DNA of 64,000 nucleotides, taken from assembly GCA_903918315.1 (NCBI GenBank), contig CAIXEA010000025.1, forward strand, positions 1 to 64,000, in the 5' to 3' direction. Made by a program: the position numbers and the translations under genes. The stretch is from an uncultured Acetobacteraceae bacterium. Its GTDB lineage: Bacteria > Pseudomonadota > Alphaproteobacteria > Acetobacterales > Acetobacteraceae. The notes beneath the pieces are model-generated. The model was not told the origin of the DNA and ran no database searches. It worked only from the letters and a program-made list of their open reading frames with translations. This document shows, piece by piece, positions 35,007 to 43,867 of the stretch (its first letter is position 1; each line of letters opens with the position of its first letter).

Positions 35007-35618
35007 ATGAAATTGTTCTATGTTGCCGGCTCACCTTATGCCCGCATGGTAAGGGTTGCTTTGATTGAGCTGGGTTTGGATGCCCAGACCGACAAGCAAG
35101 AGGTGACGCTGCGCGACCCGGAGTCGGCACTGTTGCCGTACAATCCGGTCGGGCGGGTGCCGACGTTGCAAATAGAAAATGGCGTCGTGCTGACGGAGTC
35201 GTTGCTGATACTCTCGTATCTGGATACCCGGCATTCTGGCCAACCGCTGCTGCCGCGTGACGGTTCCGACGATTGGATCACATTGTCCCGTCTGGGTAAG
35301 GCCATGGGGCTGATCGATGGACTGGCGGTCTGGAACCGCGAGCTGCGCAGGCCGGTGCAGGAGCGTTCACCGGGCATGCAGGCGTTGGAGTCCACGCGTG
35401 CGGCCCGGACGCTTGATGCGCTCGAAAACGCTGTCGCCGGCGGCGCTTATACCGGCCGATTGGACGCGGCGCGTATCGCGTTGGGGGCGGCGCTCGGTTG
35501 GTCCGAACGCCGGCATCGCACATTCAAATGGCGTGAGGGCCGTCCGGTGCTCGGGGCCTGGTATGACGAGATCGAGACGACCCCTTCGTTCCGGGCAACG
35601 CTGCCGCCGATAGTTTGA
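35007..35618 (+). CDS. Glutathione S-transferase-like protein
   Basis: 203 residues. The N-terminal thioredoxin fold begins KLFYVAGSPYARMVRVALIELGL, with Ser-Pro at the active turn. NPVGRVPTLQIENG carries the cis-Pro, and LTESLLILSYLD the glutathione-binding Glu-Ser. The C-terminal helical half follows. It probably conjugates glutathione to electrophiles or isomerises a maleyl-type intermediate. It starts 33 nt after the second acyl-CoA dehydrogenase and may belong to that operon. Confidence 0.88.
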   Translation: MKLFYVAGSPYARMVRVALIELGLDAQTDKQEVTLRDPESALLPYNPVGRVPTLQIENGVVLTESLLILSYLDTRHSGQPLLPRDGSDDWITLSRLGKAMGLIDGLAVWNRELRRPVQERSPGMQALESTRAARTLDALENAVAGGAYTGRLDAARIALGAALGWSERRHRTFKWREGRPVLGAWYDEIETTPSFRATLPPIV

Positions 35619-35833
35619 TTTATAGAATTATTCTGGGTTGCCGGGCGGCGTAAGTTGCTCGATTGATCGTTATGCCATTCGCTATAAGCTTGCTTTTTAT
35701 CACGTTCAGGACCAACCTGCCGGTCGCCAGATGCATTGTCAAACTGGCTCATTCCGGTCGGGGCCAGTGTAACGAGGCGCATTGGGTTGCCGCTCAGAAC
35801 TCGACCCGGCCGTTAACCTAAAGGTCGTTCGAA

Positions 35834-36085
35834 ATGTCCATATCCGTTCTTAATACCCCCGCCGCCAAGCTGTTCGGAATAGGCGTTCTGGTGGTGGGTA
35901 GCTTTGTCGCCGGTTGCGCCGTCGCGGCCCAGCCTCATATGCATAACGCATTGAACGCACTGCGGAATGCTCGCAGCGAGCTCCAGATCGCTGAACCTAA
36001 CAAGGGTGGCCACAGGGAACGTGCGATCGAATTGATCGACCGTGCCATTGGTGAGGTTCAGCGCGGTATCGATTTCGCTCGCTGA
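35834..36085 (+). CDS. Small conserved exported protein, unknown function
   Basis: 83 residues. The N-terminus LFGIGVLVVGSFVAGC is a hydrophobic export signal ending in a possible lipobox (VAGC); cleavage after AVAA by signal peptidase I is an alternative. The mature part QPHMHNALNALRNARSELQIAEPNKGG-HRERAIELIDRAIGEV (written with a break) forms two amphipathic helices rich in His and Arg around a KGGHR turn. This layout occurs in many small proteobacterial exported proteins of unknown function. It stands alone after a 215-nt gap. Confidence 0.7.
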   Translation: MSISVLNTPAAKLFGIGVLVVGSFVAGCAVAAQPHMHNALNALRNARSELQIAEPNKGGHRERAIELIDRAIGEVQRGIDFAR

Positions 36086-36106
36086 ACCGGGGGATCGCCG
36101 GTCGCG

Positions 36107-37138
36107 CTACTGACAGCGCGGCCGAACGGTCTCACACAGAAGCCGTAATGATCGCATCATGGCGTCAGGTGGGATTCTGGCGCCGAAGTTCAGCTCGGCG
36201 AGAATTCCGTCGATGCCGAGTTCTTCTTTCAGCGCCTGAAGCCGTGCCGCGACCCGGTCCGGGCTGCCCACCACGACCTTATCGCGCATGGCTGATGCGA
36301 AGGTCAGACTGAGAACGTCGTCCAATTCGGCCCGTCTGCGGGCATTGGGTGAGCCCTCCAGCTGGGACTTCAGCGCGCCATAACCATGCATGATGCTGTC
36401 TTTGCTTTCCGCTTCCGCCAAAGCGTCGGTTTCCGCGACATGCATCGACAGGCGTAGGTGAACCTGGCCTTTGCCGGGATGTCCGGCGGCCTTATAGGCC
36501 TCCCGATAGGCATGCAGATCGGGTGCCAGGCCTGACAGAGTGCCGCTGCGTACCGCGACGAACAGAGGGTAGCCCAAAGCGCCCAGGACGGGGAACGTGT
36601 CTTCACTGGCGCCGGCGATCCGGATTTCCGGGTGCGGCTTTTGAAACGGACGCGGCACCGCGCGGGCTTCGTCGAAATGGTGGTATTTGCCGTGAAAGCT
36701 GAAGCTGTCCTGGGTCCACGCCAGCTTCAGCACCTCCAATGTCTCATAAAACCGGTCCCGGCTTTCTGAATATGGCACGCCATAGGCGGCGTAGGCGCGT
36801 GGATTGCCGCTGCGCCCGACGCCCAGCAGCAGCCGCCCCTGGCTGATCTGATCGACGGTGGCGGTTTCCTCGGCGAGCCGTAGCGGGTGGGCCAGCGGCA
36901 GGACTTGCACGGCGGTTCCGATCCGCAGCGTGGTGGTGCGAGTGGCGATCGCCGTGGCGACATTCAGGGGGGCCGTCAGAACCGAGCGCGGCGCCTGCTG
37001 GTGAATTTCGGCCAACCAGAATGAATCCAGGCCCCAGCCTTCCGCGGCCACTGCCTGATCGAGCCCCATCGCGAAGGCTTCCGCGTCCGTCTGTCCGGGC
37101 ACCTGCCGGTGAAACTCATGATACCAACCAAATTCCAT
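36107..37138 (-). CDS. Luciferase-like flavin-dependent monooxygenase
   Basis: 343 residues, with RBS GAGGAA. It starts MEFGWYHEFHRQVPGQTDAEAF. WGLDSFWLAEIHQQAPRSVLTAP, LRIGTAVQVLPLAHPLRLAEETATVDQISQGRLLLGVGRSG and PDRVAARLQALKEELGIDGIL follow the LLM barrel. The early His is replaced by Ile-His in WLAEIHQ. It should use reduced FMN (or F420) for oxygenation. Substrate unknown. It is divergent from a second LLM gene at 37251, with 112 nt between starts that likely hold paired promoters. Confidence 0.9.
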   Translation of the reverse strand: MEFGWYHEFHRQVPGQTDAEAFAMGLDQAVAAEGWGLDSFWLAEIHQQAPRSVLTAPLNVATAIATRTTTLRIGTAVQVLPLAHPLRLAEETATVDQISQGRLLLGVGRSGNPRAYAAYGVPYSESRDRFYETLEVLKLAWTQDSFSFHGKYHHFDEARAVPRPFQKPHPEIRIAGASEDTFPVLGALGYPLFVAVRSGTLSGLAPDLHAYREAYKAAGHPGKGQVHLRLSMHVAETDALAEAESKDSIMHGYGALKSQLEGSPNARRRAELDDVLSLTFASAMRDKVVVGSPDRVAARLQALKEELGIDGILAELNFGARIPPDAMMRSLRLLCETVRPRCQ

Positions 37139-37250
37139 GGAGCGCTTCCTCGTGTTGCGTCTAAGCTAGGCGGCACGCGGCCATCGGGCAATTGGCAGAT
37201 CGCGCGGGGTGGTCCTATCGTGGACGCGATAGCAAACGGGGCATGCGGCC

Positions 37251-38270
37251 ATGCGGTTTGGATTGTTCGGCAGCGCGGCGGCGCGGCGCGGCAGCGGGGA
37301 GTTCGACAGCGCTGAGGGCTTTCGCGATTTCATTGATTACAATGTGGAAGCGGAGGCACTCGGCTTCCACGGCACCTTCGTGGTCGAGCACCATTTCACG
37401 GGCTTCGGGCAGGTCTCGGCGACACTCAACTTGCTGACCTGGCTGGGCGCCCGGACGACGACCTTGCGTCTGGGCACCGCCGTGATCGTGTTGCCCTGGC
37501 ATAATCCGGTCCTTTTGGCCGAACAGGCCGCCACCCTCGATCTGCTGTCCGGCGGGCGGCTCGATTTCGGGATTGGTAAGGGCTACCGATATAACGAATT
37601 CGCCGGTTTCGACGTGCCGTTTGACGATGCTGACGCACGCTTCGAAGAATCGGTAGACGTTCTGCTGAAGTGCTGGACCTCGGAAGAGCGGTTTTCCCAC
37701 CGAGGGCGATTTTGGTCGTTTAACGATATCGTGGTTGAGCCGCCCTCGCACAGAAAGCCGCATCCGGCGGTCTGGATGGGCGCGGGCAGTCCGCGTTCGA
37801 TCCGCGATGTCGCGCGGCGCGGGTTTAATCTGCTGCTGGGGCAATATGCGTCCCCAGACGATGTCGCGGACAGTATCGCCATTTTCCGCTCCGCCGTCGA
37901 AGCGTCCGGCCGTGTCTACGACCCGATGATGGTCGGCGTGACCCGGGCCTTCTTCGTCGCCGACAATGAGTCCGAACGGCAGGAGGCATTGGATCGCCGC
38001 CTGACCAACCGGCTGCGTCAGCTCAAGCTCGCCACGCAACCGGATGGCACCGTGCATGGCGGCCCCGACCGGGCCACCGGCGATCCGGTATCGGTGAACG
38101 TCAACAGCGCGATCTACGGCAATCCCGATGAAATCGCGGATAAGCTGGAAGCGCTGCGCCGATCGGGTGCGGGCTACATCCTCATCAATGGGGGCGGATC
38201 GGGTGGTGGCGCGCGTGGCCGTCGCAGCATGCAACGTTTCGCCCGTGAGGTGATGCCGCTGTTTTCCTAA
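37251..38270 (+). CDS. Luciferase-like flavin-dependent monooxygenase
   Basis: 339 residues. MRFGLFGSAAARRG, GFHGTFVVEHHFTGFGQVSAT, LRLGTAVIVLPWHNPVLLAEQAATLDLLSGGRLDFGIGKGYRYNEF and a late ILINGGGSGGGARGR loop show the LLM fold. The Gly-rich C-terminal loop is longer than in the two other LLM proteins here. A flavin reductase is not adjacent. Its stop codon overlaps, on the opposite strand, the stop of the membrane-protein gene (CTAA), so the two transcripts converge. Confidence 0.9.
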   Translation: MRFGLFGSAAARRGSGEFDSAEGFRDFIDYNVEAEALGFHGTFVVEHHFTGFGQVSATLNLLTWLGARTTTLRLGTAVIVLPWHNPVLLAEQAATLDLLSGGRLDFGIGKGYRYNEFAGFDVPFDDADARFEESVDVLLKCWTSEERFSHRGRFWSFNDIVVEPPSHRKPHPAVWMGAGSPRSIRDVARRGFNLLLGQYASPDDVADSIAIFRSAVEASGRVYDPMMVGVTRAFFVADNESERQEALDRRLTNRLRQLKLATQPDGTVHGGPDRATGDPVSVNVNSAIYGNPDEIADKLEALRRSGAGYILINGGGSGGGARGRRSMQRFAREVMPLFS

Positions 38271-39874
38271 TGGCTCGCTTTGACCCGGCAAGCCGCATTG
38301 GGTTTGACCTCAAACAGCGCCGCCACGTCCGATGCCGCGATCAGTCTCAGCCGATCGGCTGCGTATCGATTGAGGTTGGGCACGGCGCCGGCCTGTAAGA
38401 GCAGGACGCTGTCAAACCCGCACAGATCGACGGCGCCCGGCGTTTCCAGGGCCAGATGCGGTGGCATACCACCGACCCGTTCCGCGAGGGCGCGGTAAGG
38501 CTGGTTGGTTTCGACGGGCTGCTGGGATGGATTGTCGAACAGGAACGGCCACCAGGCCCGGCGCTCGATAAGCAGCAATGCGGGCAGGTGCGCATCGGTG
38601 CGTAGCCCGTTGGACAGCCGGCGAGCGGCTGGTCTGCTATTCCAGTAGGCCGGATCCTCCTCGGCCGCGACCGTGGTGACGAACACCGCCGAACCAGGCG
38701 CAACCCCGGCTGTCACCGCGCGGAGATCGGCCAGATCATCATTATGTGCCATCCAGACGCTTCCGAGCACCGTCATGCGTACGGCGAACAATCCGATCAT
38801 GGCCAAGGCGATCATCCGGGCGACGACGGGGGGCACCGCGACCGGAATCATGCCGCCAAACAGCAGAAAACCGAGCAGGACCACAAAGCGCGTGTCCAGG
38901 TTAGACGTGCCTTTGAACTCGAACGGCGCGGCCAGATACAGGACGGCCAGCAGCAGCAGCGCGATGGCGGAGCGCGCCGGCATCCAGAGCCGCCGCAGGG
39001 CCACGCCCAAGGCCAGGCCGCCGGTCACCAGCACGGCCGTGGCAATATCCAGCGGGAGTGAATAATTCACGAAAGGAATCAGCAACTGCGCGGCTTTCGC
39101 GGTGGGCGAGAGATAATCGATATCCCCCTCCATGCCGCTGAGCTCCGACCGGGCATAGAGCGCCATCGGGATCGCGAACACAGCCAGCCCGAACAGCATC
39201 CGACGCACCAGCATGACCGGACGCCGGATGAGCGCCGGGAGATGGATGATCTCATGCGCGCCGATCAGGAGAGCGAAAAAGAGCAGGCCCATGAGGTGGC
39301 AAAAAAACAGCACCACCGCCCCCGGGACGGCCAACAGCCCGACCAGGGCCGGACGTTCATCCCGCCAGCGGAGCCAGGCGGCGGCCAGAAGCAGCGCGAT
39401 CCCAATGCTGGCGGTGAAATTCAGGAACCCCTCGAGCAGCGCGGCATTGTAGGCGACCAAAACGCAGCCCAGCGGCCACCAGGTCCGCCGCCGCATCAGC
39501 GCGCGGCTATAGGCGATCGTGCCCAGCACGGGCAGCATCAAGACCACGCCGAGCATGATCCGGCCGGCGACATGAACCGGGAGCCACTGCATCAGGGCGG
39601 GGGTGATCACGTCGATCGCGAGATCCGGAATGATCGCCCAATGCGGCGTGTAGAACCGCGCCAGGATGGGGTCGCGCCCATCCGCGGCGAGGATGACCAT
39701 GCGGGCCAGATGGTTGGGGTAATCCAGCAAGGGCGGCACATCGACCAGCAACAGGGGGGCCAGCAGCATCGCGCTCAATGCAATGACCGCCGCCCACCAG
39801 GCGCGGGCGCCCCGCGCGTGAAGAACAGATGAAGGGATGAGAATGCGGCCTCGGTCGAACAAAGAACGCGCCAT
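38267..39874 (-). CDS. Polytopic membrane protein, GT-C-like
   Basis: 535 residues if started at the ATG at 39874, just before the first hydrophobic helix (AWWAAVIALSAMLLAPLLLV); an ATG at 39952 would add 26 residues. About ten to twelve transmembrane helices follow. After TM1 comes PPLLDYPNHLARMVIL, an Asp-containing first outer loop like that of GT-C glycosyltransferases. The last 110 residues form a soluble domain. A lipid-linked sugar transfer role is possible, but no family name is secure. It is divergent from nadA. Confidence 0.68.
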   Translation of the reverse strand: MARSLFDRGRILIPSSVLHARGARAWWAAVIALSAMLLAPLLLVDVPPLLDYPNHLARMVILAADGRDPILARFYTPHWAIIPDLAIDVITPALMQWLPVHVAGRIMLGVVLMLPVLGTIAYSRALMRRRTWWPLGCVLVAYNAALLEGFLNFTASIGIALLLAAAWLRWRDERPALVGLLAVPGAVVLFFCHLMGLLFFALLIGAHEIIHLPALIRRPVMLVRRMLFGLAVFAIPMALYARSELSGMEGDIDYLSPTAKAAQLLIPFVNYSLPLDIATAVLVTGGLALGVALRRLWMPARSAIALLLLAVLYLAAPFEFKGTSNLDTRFVVLLGFLLFGGMIPVAVPPVVARMIALAMIGLFAVRMTVLGSVWMAHNDDLADLRAVTAGVAPGSAVFVTTVAAEEDPAYWNSRPAARRLSNGLRTDAHLPALLLIERRAWWPFLFDNPSQQPVETNQPYRALAERVGGMPPHLALETPGAVDLCGFDSVLLLQAGAVPNLNRYAADRLRLIAASDVAALFEVKPNAACRVKASH

Positions 39875-40050
39875 GATGGCCTGAGCCAGGGAAATGGTTG
39901 ATGGGGCAACGGCCGCCATGGCGGCACTGGATTGGGGCATGCTGACTTTCATCGGCGTTGGCCAGGATCGGCCGCGTGGCTGCGCGCTACCATGAGGGTG
40001 CGCGGGATGCATCTGATAAACCCGCGGCGTGGCGGTATTATGACCGGCGC

Positions 40051-40078
40051 TTGACATTCTTATACTCGAGTCTAGCAT
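40051..40078 (+). promoter_or_regulatory. Candidate nadA promoter
   Basis: TTGACA at 40051-40056 matches the sigma-70 -35 box. TAGCAT at 40073-40078, after a 16-bp spacer, is the best -10 candidate. The start would fall near 40085, just before the inverted repeat at 40090 and the AGGAGG ribosome site at 40111. A second -10-like TATACT at 40061 is too close to the -35. This is pattern-matching only. Confidence 0.4.
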
Positions 40079-40089
40079 AGGCTCCATAA

Positions 40090-40106
40090 ATGCTCATATA
40101 GAGCAT
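40090..40106. promoter_or_regulatory. Inverted repeat, candidate nad operator
   Basis: ATGCTC-ATATA-GAGCAT is a perfect 6-bp inverted repeat with a 5-bp centre. It sits between the candidate -10 and the nadA ribosome site, where a repressor would block transcription. NAD-synthesis operons in alphaproteobacteria are known to be under dedicated repressors (NrtR, NadQ). I cannot assign this site to one of them. Confidence 0.45.
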
Positions 40107-40124
40107 TATCAGGAGGAGCTTCCG

Positions 40125-41108
40125 ATGTCCGCATCCACGGTTCTCGAACGAACGGCCCCGCTGTACGACAAGGTTCGTTCGGTCATTCCCCGCATCGAGT
40201 GGCCGGTGTTCGCTGACGATGTCGAAGCCATCCTGGCGCTCAAGAAGCAGCGGGACGCCGTGATACTCGCGCATAATTATATGACCCCCGAGATCTTCCA
40301 CTGCGTGGCCGACATCGTGGGCGACAGTCTCGCTTTGGCGAGGGAGGCGATGAAGGTCGATGCCAAGGTCATCGTGCTGGCCGGCGTCCACTTCATGGCC
40401 GAGACGGCGAAGATGCTGAACCCGGGCAAGACCGTACTCATCCCGGATGTGGAAGCGGGTTGCTCCCTGGCTGCGTCGATCACCGCGGCCGATGTGCGGC
40501 TGATGCGCCAGCGCTATCCCGGCGTGCCAATCGTGACCTATGTGAATTCCACGGCCGATGTGAAGGCGGAGTCCGACATCTGCTGCACCTCCGGGAACGC
40601 CCTGAAGGTGGTGGAGTCCCTGGGGGTGCCGCAGGTCATCATGCTCCCGGACGAATTCCTGGCGCAGAACATCGCCGCCCAGACCAAGGTCAAAATCATC
40701 GCCTGGGCTGGCCATTGTGAGGTGCATGAGCGCTTCACCCCCGCCGAGGTGCGCGCGCTCCGCGCCGACCATCCGGGGGTCATCATTCTGGCGCATCCGG
40801 AATGTCCGCCGGATGTGGTGGCAGAAGCGGACTACGCTGGCTCGACCGCGGATATGTCCGCCTATGTCGGGCGGGAGAAGCCGAAGCGGGTGGTGCTGCT
40901 GACGGAATGCTCGATGGCCGATAATGTCTCGGTGCATCATCCGGACGTGGATTTCGTGCGCCCCTGCAATCTGTGCCCGCATATGAAGCGCATCACGCTG
41001 CCAAAAATCCGCCGTTCGCTCGAGACCATGACGCATGAGGTCACGATCGATCCGGCTTTGGCCGACCGTGCACGGCGGTCGGTCGAGCGCATGCTCGCGG
41101 TGAAATAG
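40125..41108 (+). CDS. nadA: Quinolinate synthase A
   Basis: 327 residues, with RBS AGGAGG. It condenses iminoaspartate with dihydroxyacetone phosphate to quinolinate for NAD synthesis. [4Fe-4S] ligands fit Cys113 (EAGCSLA), Cys198 (GHCEVHE) and Cys281/284 (CNLCPHMKR). [24 protein letters not shown] and MADNV are further conserved segments. nadC follows in the same direction, but nadB is not in the window, so iminoaspartate must come from another locus or an aspartate dehydrogenase. The last codons lie in a 26-bp tandem repeat. Confidence 0.96.
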   Translation: MSASTVLERTAPLYDKVRSVIPRIEWPVFADDVEAILALKKQRDAVILAHNYMTPEIFHCVADIVGDSLALAREAMKVDAKVIVLAGVHFMAETAKMLNPGKTVLIPDVEAGCSLAASITAADVRLMRQRYPGVPIVTYVNSTADVKAESDICCTSGNALKVVESLGVPQVIMLPDEFLAQNIAAQTKVKIIAWAGHCEVHERFTPAEVRALRADHPGVIILAHPECPPDVVAEADYAGSTADMSAYVGREKPKRVVLLTECSMADNVSVHHPDVDFVRPCNLCPHMKRITLPKIRRSLETMTHEVTIDPALADRARRSVERMLAVK

Positions 41109-41158
41109 GTCAGCGCATGCTCGCGGTGAAATAGGTCAGCGCATGCTCGCGGTGAAAT
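41087..41158. repeat. 26-bp tandem repeat spanning the nadA stop codon
   Basis: Units start with GCGCATGCTCGCGGTGAAAT and end AGGTCA. They lie at 41087-41112, 41113-41138 and a 20-bp partial at 41139-41158. The first unit is the real nadA end (codons for RMLAVK and the TAG stop). The later units repeat it exactly, including the stop. This is a recent-looking slippage product in the nadA-nadC spacer. Confidence 0.95.
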
Positions 41159-41198
41159 CGACACACACGCCGTAGTTTTTCCCTTTCGGAGCCTTTCC

Positions 41199-42050
41199 AT
41201 GTCCATCCCTCCTCTCCCGGCCATCATGATCGAACCCATGGTCCGAGCCACGTTGCTCGAAGACCTCGGCCGTGCCGGCGATCTGACAACGGATTCCATC
41301 GTCCCAGCGGATGCGCTGACCCGAACAGCCCTGATGGCGCGCCAGCCGGGCGTGGTCGCGGGCCTCGATTTCGCGATCCTGGCGTTCCGCCTCATTGATC
41401 CGCGGATCGAATGTCATGTCGAACGGCCGGATGGGTCGCGTATCAAGCCAGGGGACCTGATCGCGACGATCAGCGGCCCGGCGCGCGGCATTCTGACCGG
41501 GGAACGCACGGCTCTGAACTTCCTGAGCCATCTGAGTGGCGTGGCCTCCGCCACGCGCGGGATCGCTGATGCGATCGCCCATACCAAGGCGCAGGTCTGC
41601 TGCACCCGCAAGACCATGCCGGGTCTGCGATCAGCCCAGAAATATGCGATTCGGGTCGGCGGCGGCTCCAACCATCGCTTCGGTCTCGATGATGCCGTGC
41701 TCATCAAGGACAATCATGTCGCCATCGCCGGCGGCGTGCGCCCGGCGGTTGAACGCGCCCGTGCCGGTGTCGGTCACCTCGTGAAGATCGAACTCGAAGT
41801 CGATACCCTGGCGCAACTGGAGGAAGCCCTGAGCCTCGGTGTCGATGCCGTTCTGCTCGACAACATGGGCCCCGACATGCTGCGCACCGCCGTCGCCATG
41901 GTCGGCGGTCGCGCGATCACCGAGGCGTCAGGCCGTATCCGTCCTGAGACCGCGCGCCCGATCGCTGAGGCCGGGGTCGATCTGATGTCCGTCGGCTGGC
42001 TGACGCATAGTGCACAGGTGCTGGATATCGGACTGGATCACCTCGGCTGA
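41199..42050 (+). CDS. nadC: Nicotinate-nucleotide pyrophosphorylase (carboxylating)
   Basis: 283 residues. It converts quinolinate plus PRPP to nicotinate mononucleotide, CO2 and PPi. Conserved parts: LLEDLGRAGDLTTDSIVP, ERTALNFLSHLSGVAS, CTRKTMPGLRSAQKYAIRVGGG (PRPP and quinolinate contacts), HRFGLDDAVLIKDNH and the barrel end TEASGRIRPE. It is 90 nt downstream of nadA and probably co-transcribed. The stop is 2 nt from the stop of the opposing gene. Confidence 0.96.
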   Translation: MSIPPLPAIMIEPMVRATLLEDLGRAGDLTTDSIVPADALTRTALMARQPGVVAGLDFAILAFRLIDPRIECHVERPDGSRIKPGDLIATISGPARGILTGERTALNFLSHLSGVASATRGIADAIAHTKAQVCCTRKTMPGLRSAQKYAIRVGGGSNHRFGLDDAVLIKDNHVAIAGGVRPAVERARAGVGHLVKIELEVDTLAQLEEALSLGVDAVLLDNMGPDMLRTAVAMVGGRAITEASGRIRPETARPIAEAGVDLMSVGWLTHSAQVLDIGLDHLG

Positions 42051-42052
42051 TA

Positions 42053-43867
42053 TCACCGCTCGAACCGCACCATACGCGGCGCAATGGGATCGAGGGTGAT
42101 GACGTGGTCAGGATGGTGCGGGCGCCGGACGATGATCGGTTCAGCGCGGGTGCCAGCCGTACGGGTTTGCAAGGCAAGGACCAGGCCCTGCTCGTCCTGG
42201 AACCATTGTCCGTCCACCCCGGTCATCACCGCCCCTTTTGCGCCGATCAGGTCCGCGCGGGGCTGAATCCCGGCGCTGATGAGCAGCTCCTTCGTCGCCA
42301 GCAACAGGCCGGACCCATTTTCTCCAGCATAGAGTTGCAGGATTTCCGGAGTCCGGGCGATGCCGTCGAGCGGTGGGGACGCCCGGCGGCGGCTGTGCTG
42401 GTCGAACAGACCGGGTTCGATGTCCGCCAGCACCAGTCCGCCGCTTTGGGCGAAGGCGGCGATTTCGGCGACCTCCGCCGCCGATAAGGCGATGGCATGC
42501 GGCAGGATCAGGACCCGCGGGGCATTGTGGCGCAAGGCGCCCGACTCCAGCATCGCCGAGGACAGCAGCCGCGGCTGCACGGCGATGGACGCCAATCGGG
42601 TCAATATCTGCCGGCGGGACGCAGTCCAGGCATTGTCCTCATACTCCCGCGCGGCATCGCGCTGCCACCAGCGCCGATCACCGCCGCGGCGATCGAGCAG
42701 CCAGCGGGTTCGGAAACTGGCCTGGGAATAGAGGACCGCGACCGGGTCCGTGATCGGTTCGGCCCGCCGCAGCCAGCGTGCGACGGGGCGCATCGCGGCG
42801 GTCAGCGCGGTCAGTTCTCGGCCCCAAGGGCGCGCGCCGCCATCGGGCTGGACGACGGTGTTACTGCTGTCCCAAACAACGGTGCCCCTGCCGCCATGCA
42901 GCAAATGCCACCAGGCTGCGTGGGCGTCCTCCGGCCCGCGGCCGAAACTGGTGCGTAAAAGGATCAAATTCGGGTTGAACGCGTGGGCAAGCTCCACGCT
43001 GTTGCCGGCGCCGCCGATTTCCATGACATCGACAGTGCCGGCGAGCCGGCTGTAGTCGTAACCGCCCCATCCGGGGATCTGTGCCCCCTCCAAGCCCGCC
43101 AGACCGAGCCGATCGGCCCGATGCACCGCATCGGTGCCCGTGCGCACGGCCTGCGCGAAGGCGATGTCCATCCAGGCCTTGAAGTCCGCCCAGGCGGAGA
43201 AATTGTCGTCGGTGCGGCGCAGCGCGGCATCGGTCAGTTCCGGCATGACGGCGTCCCAGTTCGGGAAATCCGTTCCCCATTGCCGGTTCAACGCCGCGAG
43301 ATCGGGATATTGGGTGCGCAGCCACACGCGCATCGCGGCCAGCGATGACGGGCCGATATCCGCATCCCAGGCGGCGGCCAGATCACCGATTCCGGCTTCA
43401 TCCGCGAGGTTGTAGAATAGCGGCCGGTCCTGGGCATGGGCCCGGACCATGCGTTCCAGTCGCCGTTCTATGCTGGCCAATGAGGCGGGGTCAGACAGCC
43501 CGGGTTCCCGCTGGAAGACGCTGGTATCGGCCGGTTCGGCGCGCAACCGGTCCTTCGCCGCGTCAAACAACCAGGTGACAGCCTTTCCCGGGGTATAGCG
43601 GTGGAAGGGCGCCAGCACGTCCGTCGCGATATTTTCGATATAATACGGCAGGCCGGACGCCCGCAGCGCGGCCAGCCGGACCGGATCGATCCGCCCGCCG
43701 GAACCAATCAGCCGCAAGGCCGTGAAGCCGAGACGCGCCAGACCGCTGGTTTCCGCCGGCGTATGATCCTGCCACATGATCAGCTCGTAGCGGCTGAACG
43801 GGGCCGGACGCTCCCCCGCCCATGCCGAGATGGGCAGGAGAACGCTGAGGAGGACGAGCCGGATCAG
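42053..43867 (-). CDS. Secreted GH42-like glycoside hydrolase, probable CTG start
   Basis: The core, from ATG at 43777, gives 574 residues. The reading frame continues upstream through a perfect signal peptide, LIRLVLLSVLLPISAWA then GERPAPFSRYEL, before which no ATG, GTG or TTG occurs in frame. A CTG at 43867 overlaps the preceding gene's TGA as CTGA, so I choose it (604 residues). Inside are YNLADEAGIGDLAAAW with the likely acid/base Glu, LAALNRQWGTDFPNWDAV and VMEIGGAG, as in GH42-type beta-galactosidase-like proteins. A galactose-type glycoside is inferred. It lies after the oxaloacetate-decarboxylase-like gene on the same strand. Confidence 0.7.
   Translation of the reverse strand: MIRLVLLSVLLPISAWAGERPAPFSRYELIMWQDHTPAETSGLARLGFTALRLIGSGGRIDPVRLAALRASGLPYYIENIATDVLAPFHRYTPGKAVTWLFDAAKDRLRAEPADTSVFQREPGLSDPASLASIERRLERMVRAHAQDRPLFYNLADEAGIGDLAAAWDADIGPSSLAAMRVWLRTQYPDLAALNRQWGTDFPNWDAVMPELTDAALRRTDDNFSAWADFKAWMDIAFAQAVRTGTDAVHRADRLGLAGLEGAQIPGWGGYDYSRLAGTVDVMEIGGAGNSVELAHAFNPNLILLRTSFGRGPEDAHAAWWHLLHGGRGTVVWDSSNTVVQPDGGARPWGRELTALTAAMRPVARWLRRAEPITDPVAVLYSQASFRTRWLLDRRGGDRRWWQRDAAREYEDNAWTASRRQILTRLASIAVQPRLLSSAMLESGALRHNAPRVLILPHAIALSAAEVAEIAAFAQSGGLVLADIEPGLFDQHSRRRASPPLDGIARTPEILQLYAGENGSGLLLATKELLISAGIQPRADLIGAKGAVMTGVDGQWFQDEQGLVLALQTRTAGTRAEPIIVRRPHHPDHVITLDPIAPRMVRFER

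Noticed and set aside
40038-41036. 332-residue minus-strand frame opposite nadA
   Set aside because: Antisense to a certain gene; His/Arg/Gly-rich, no motif.
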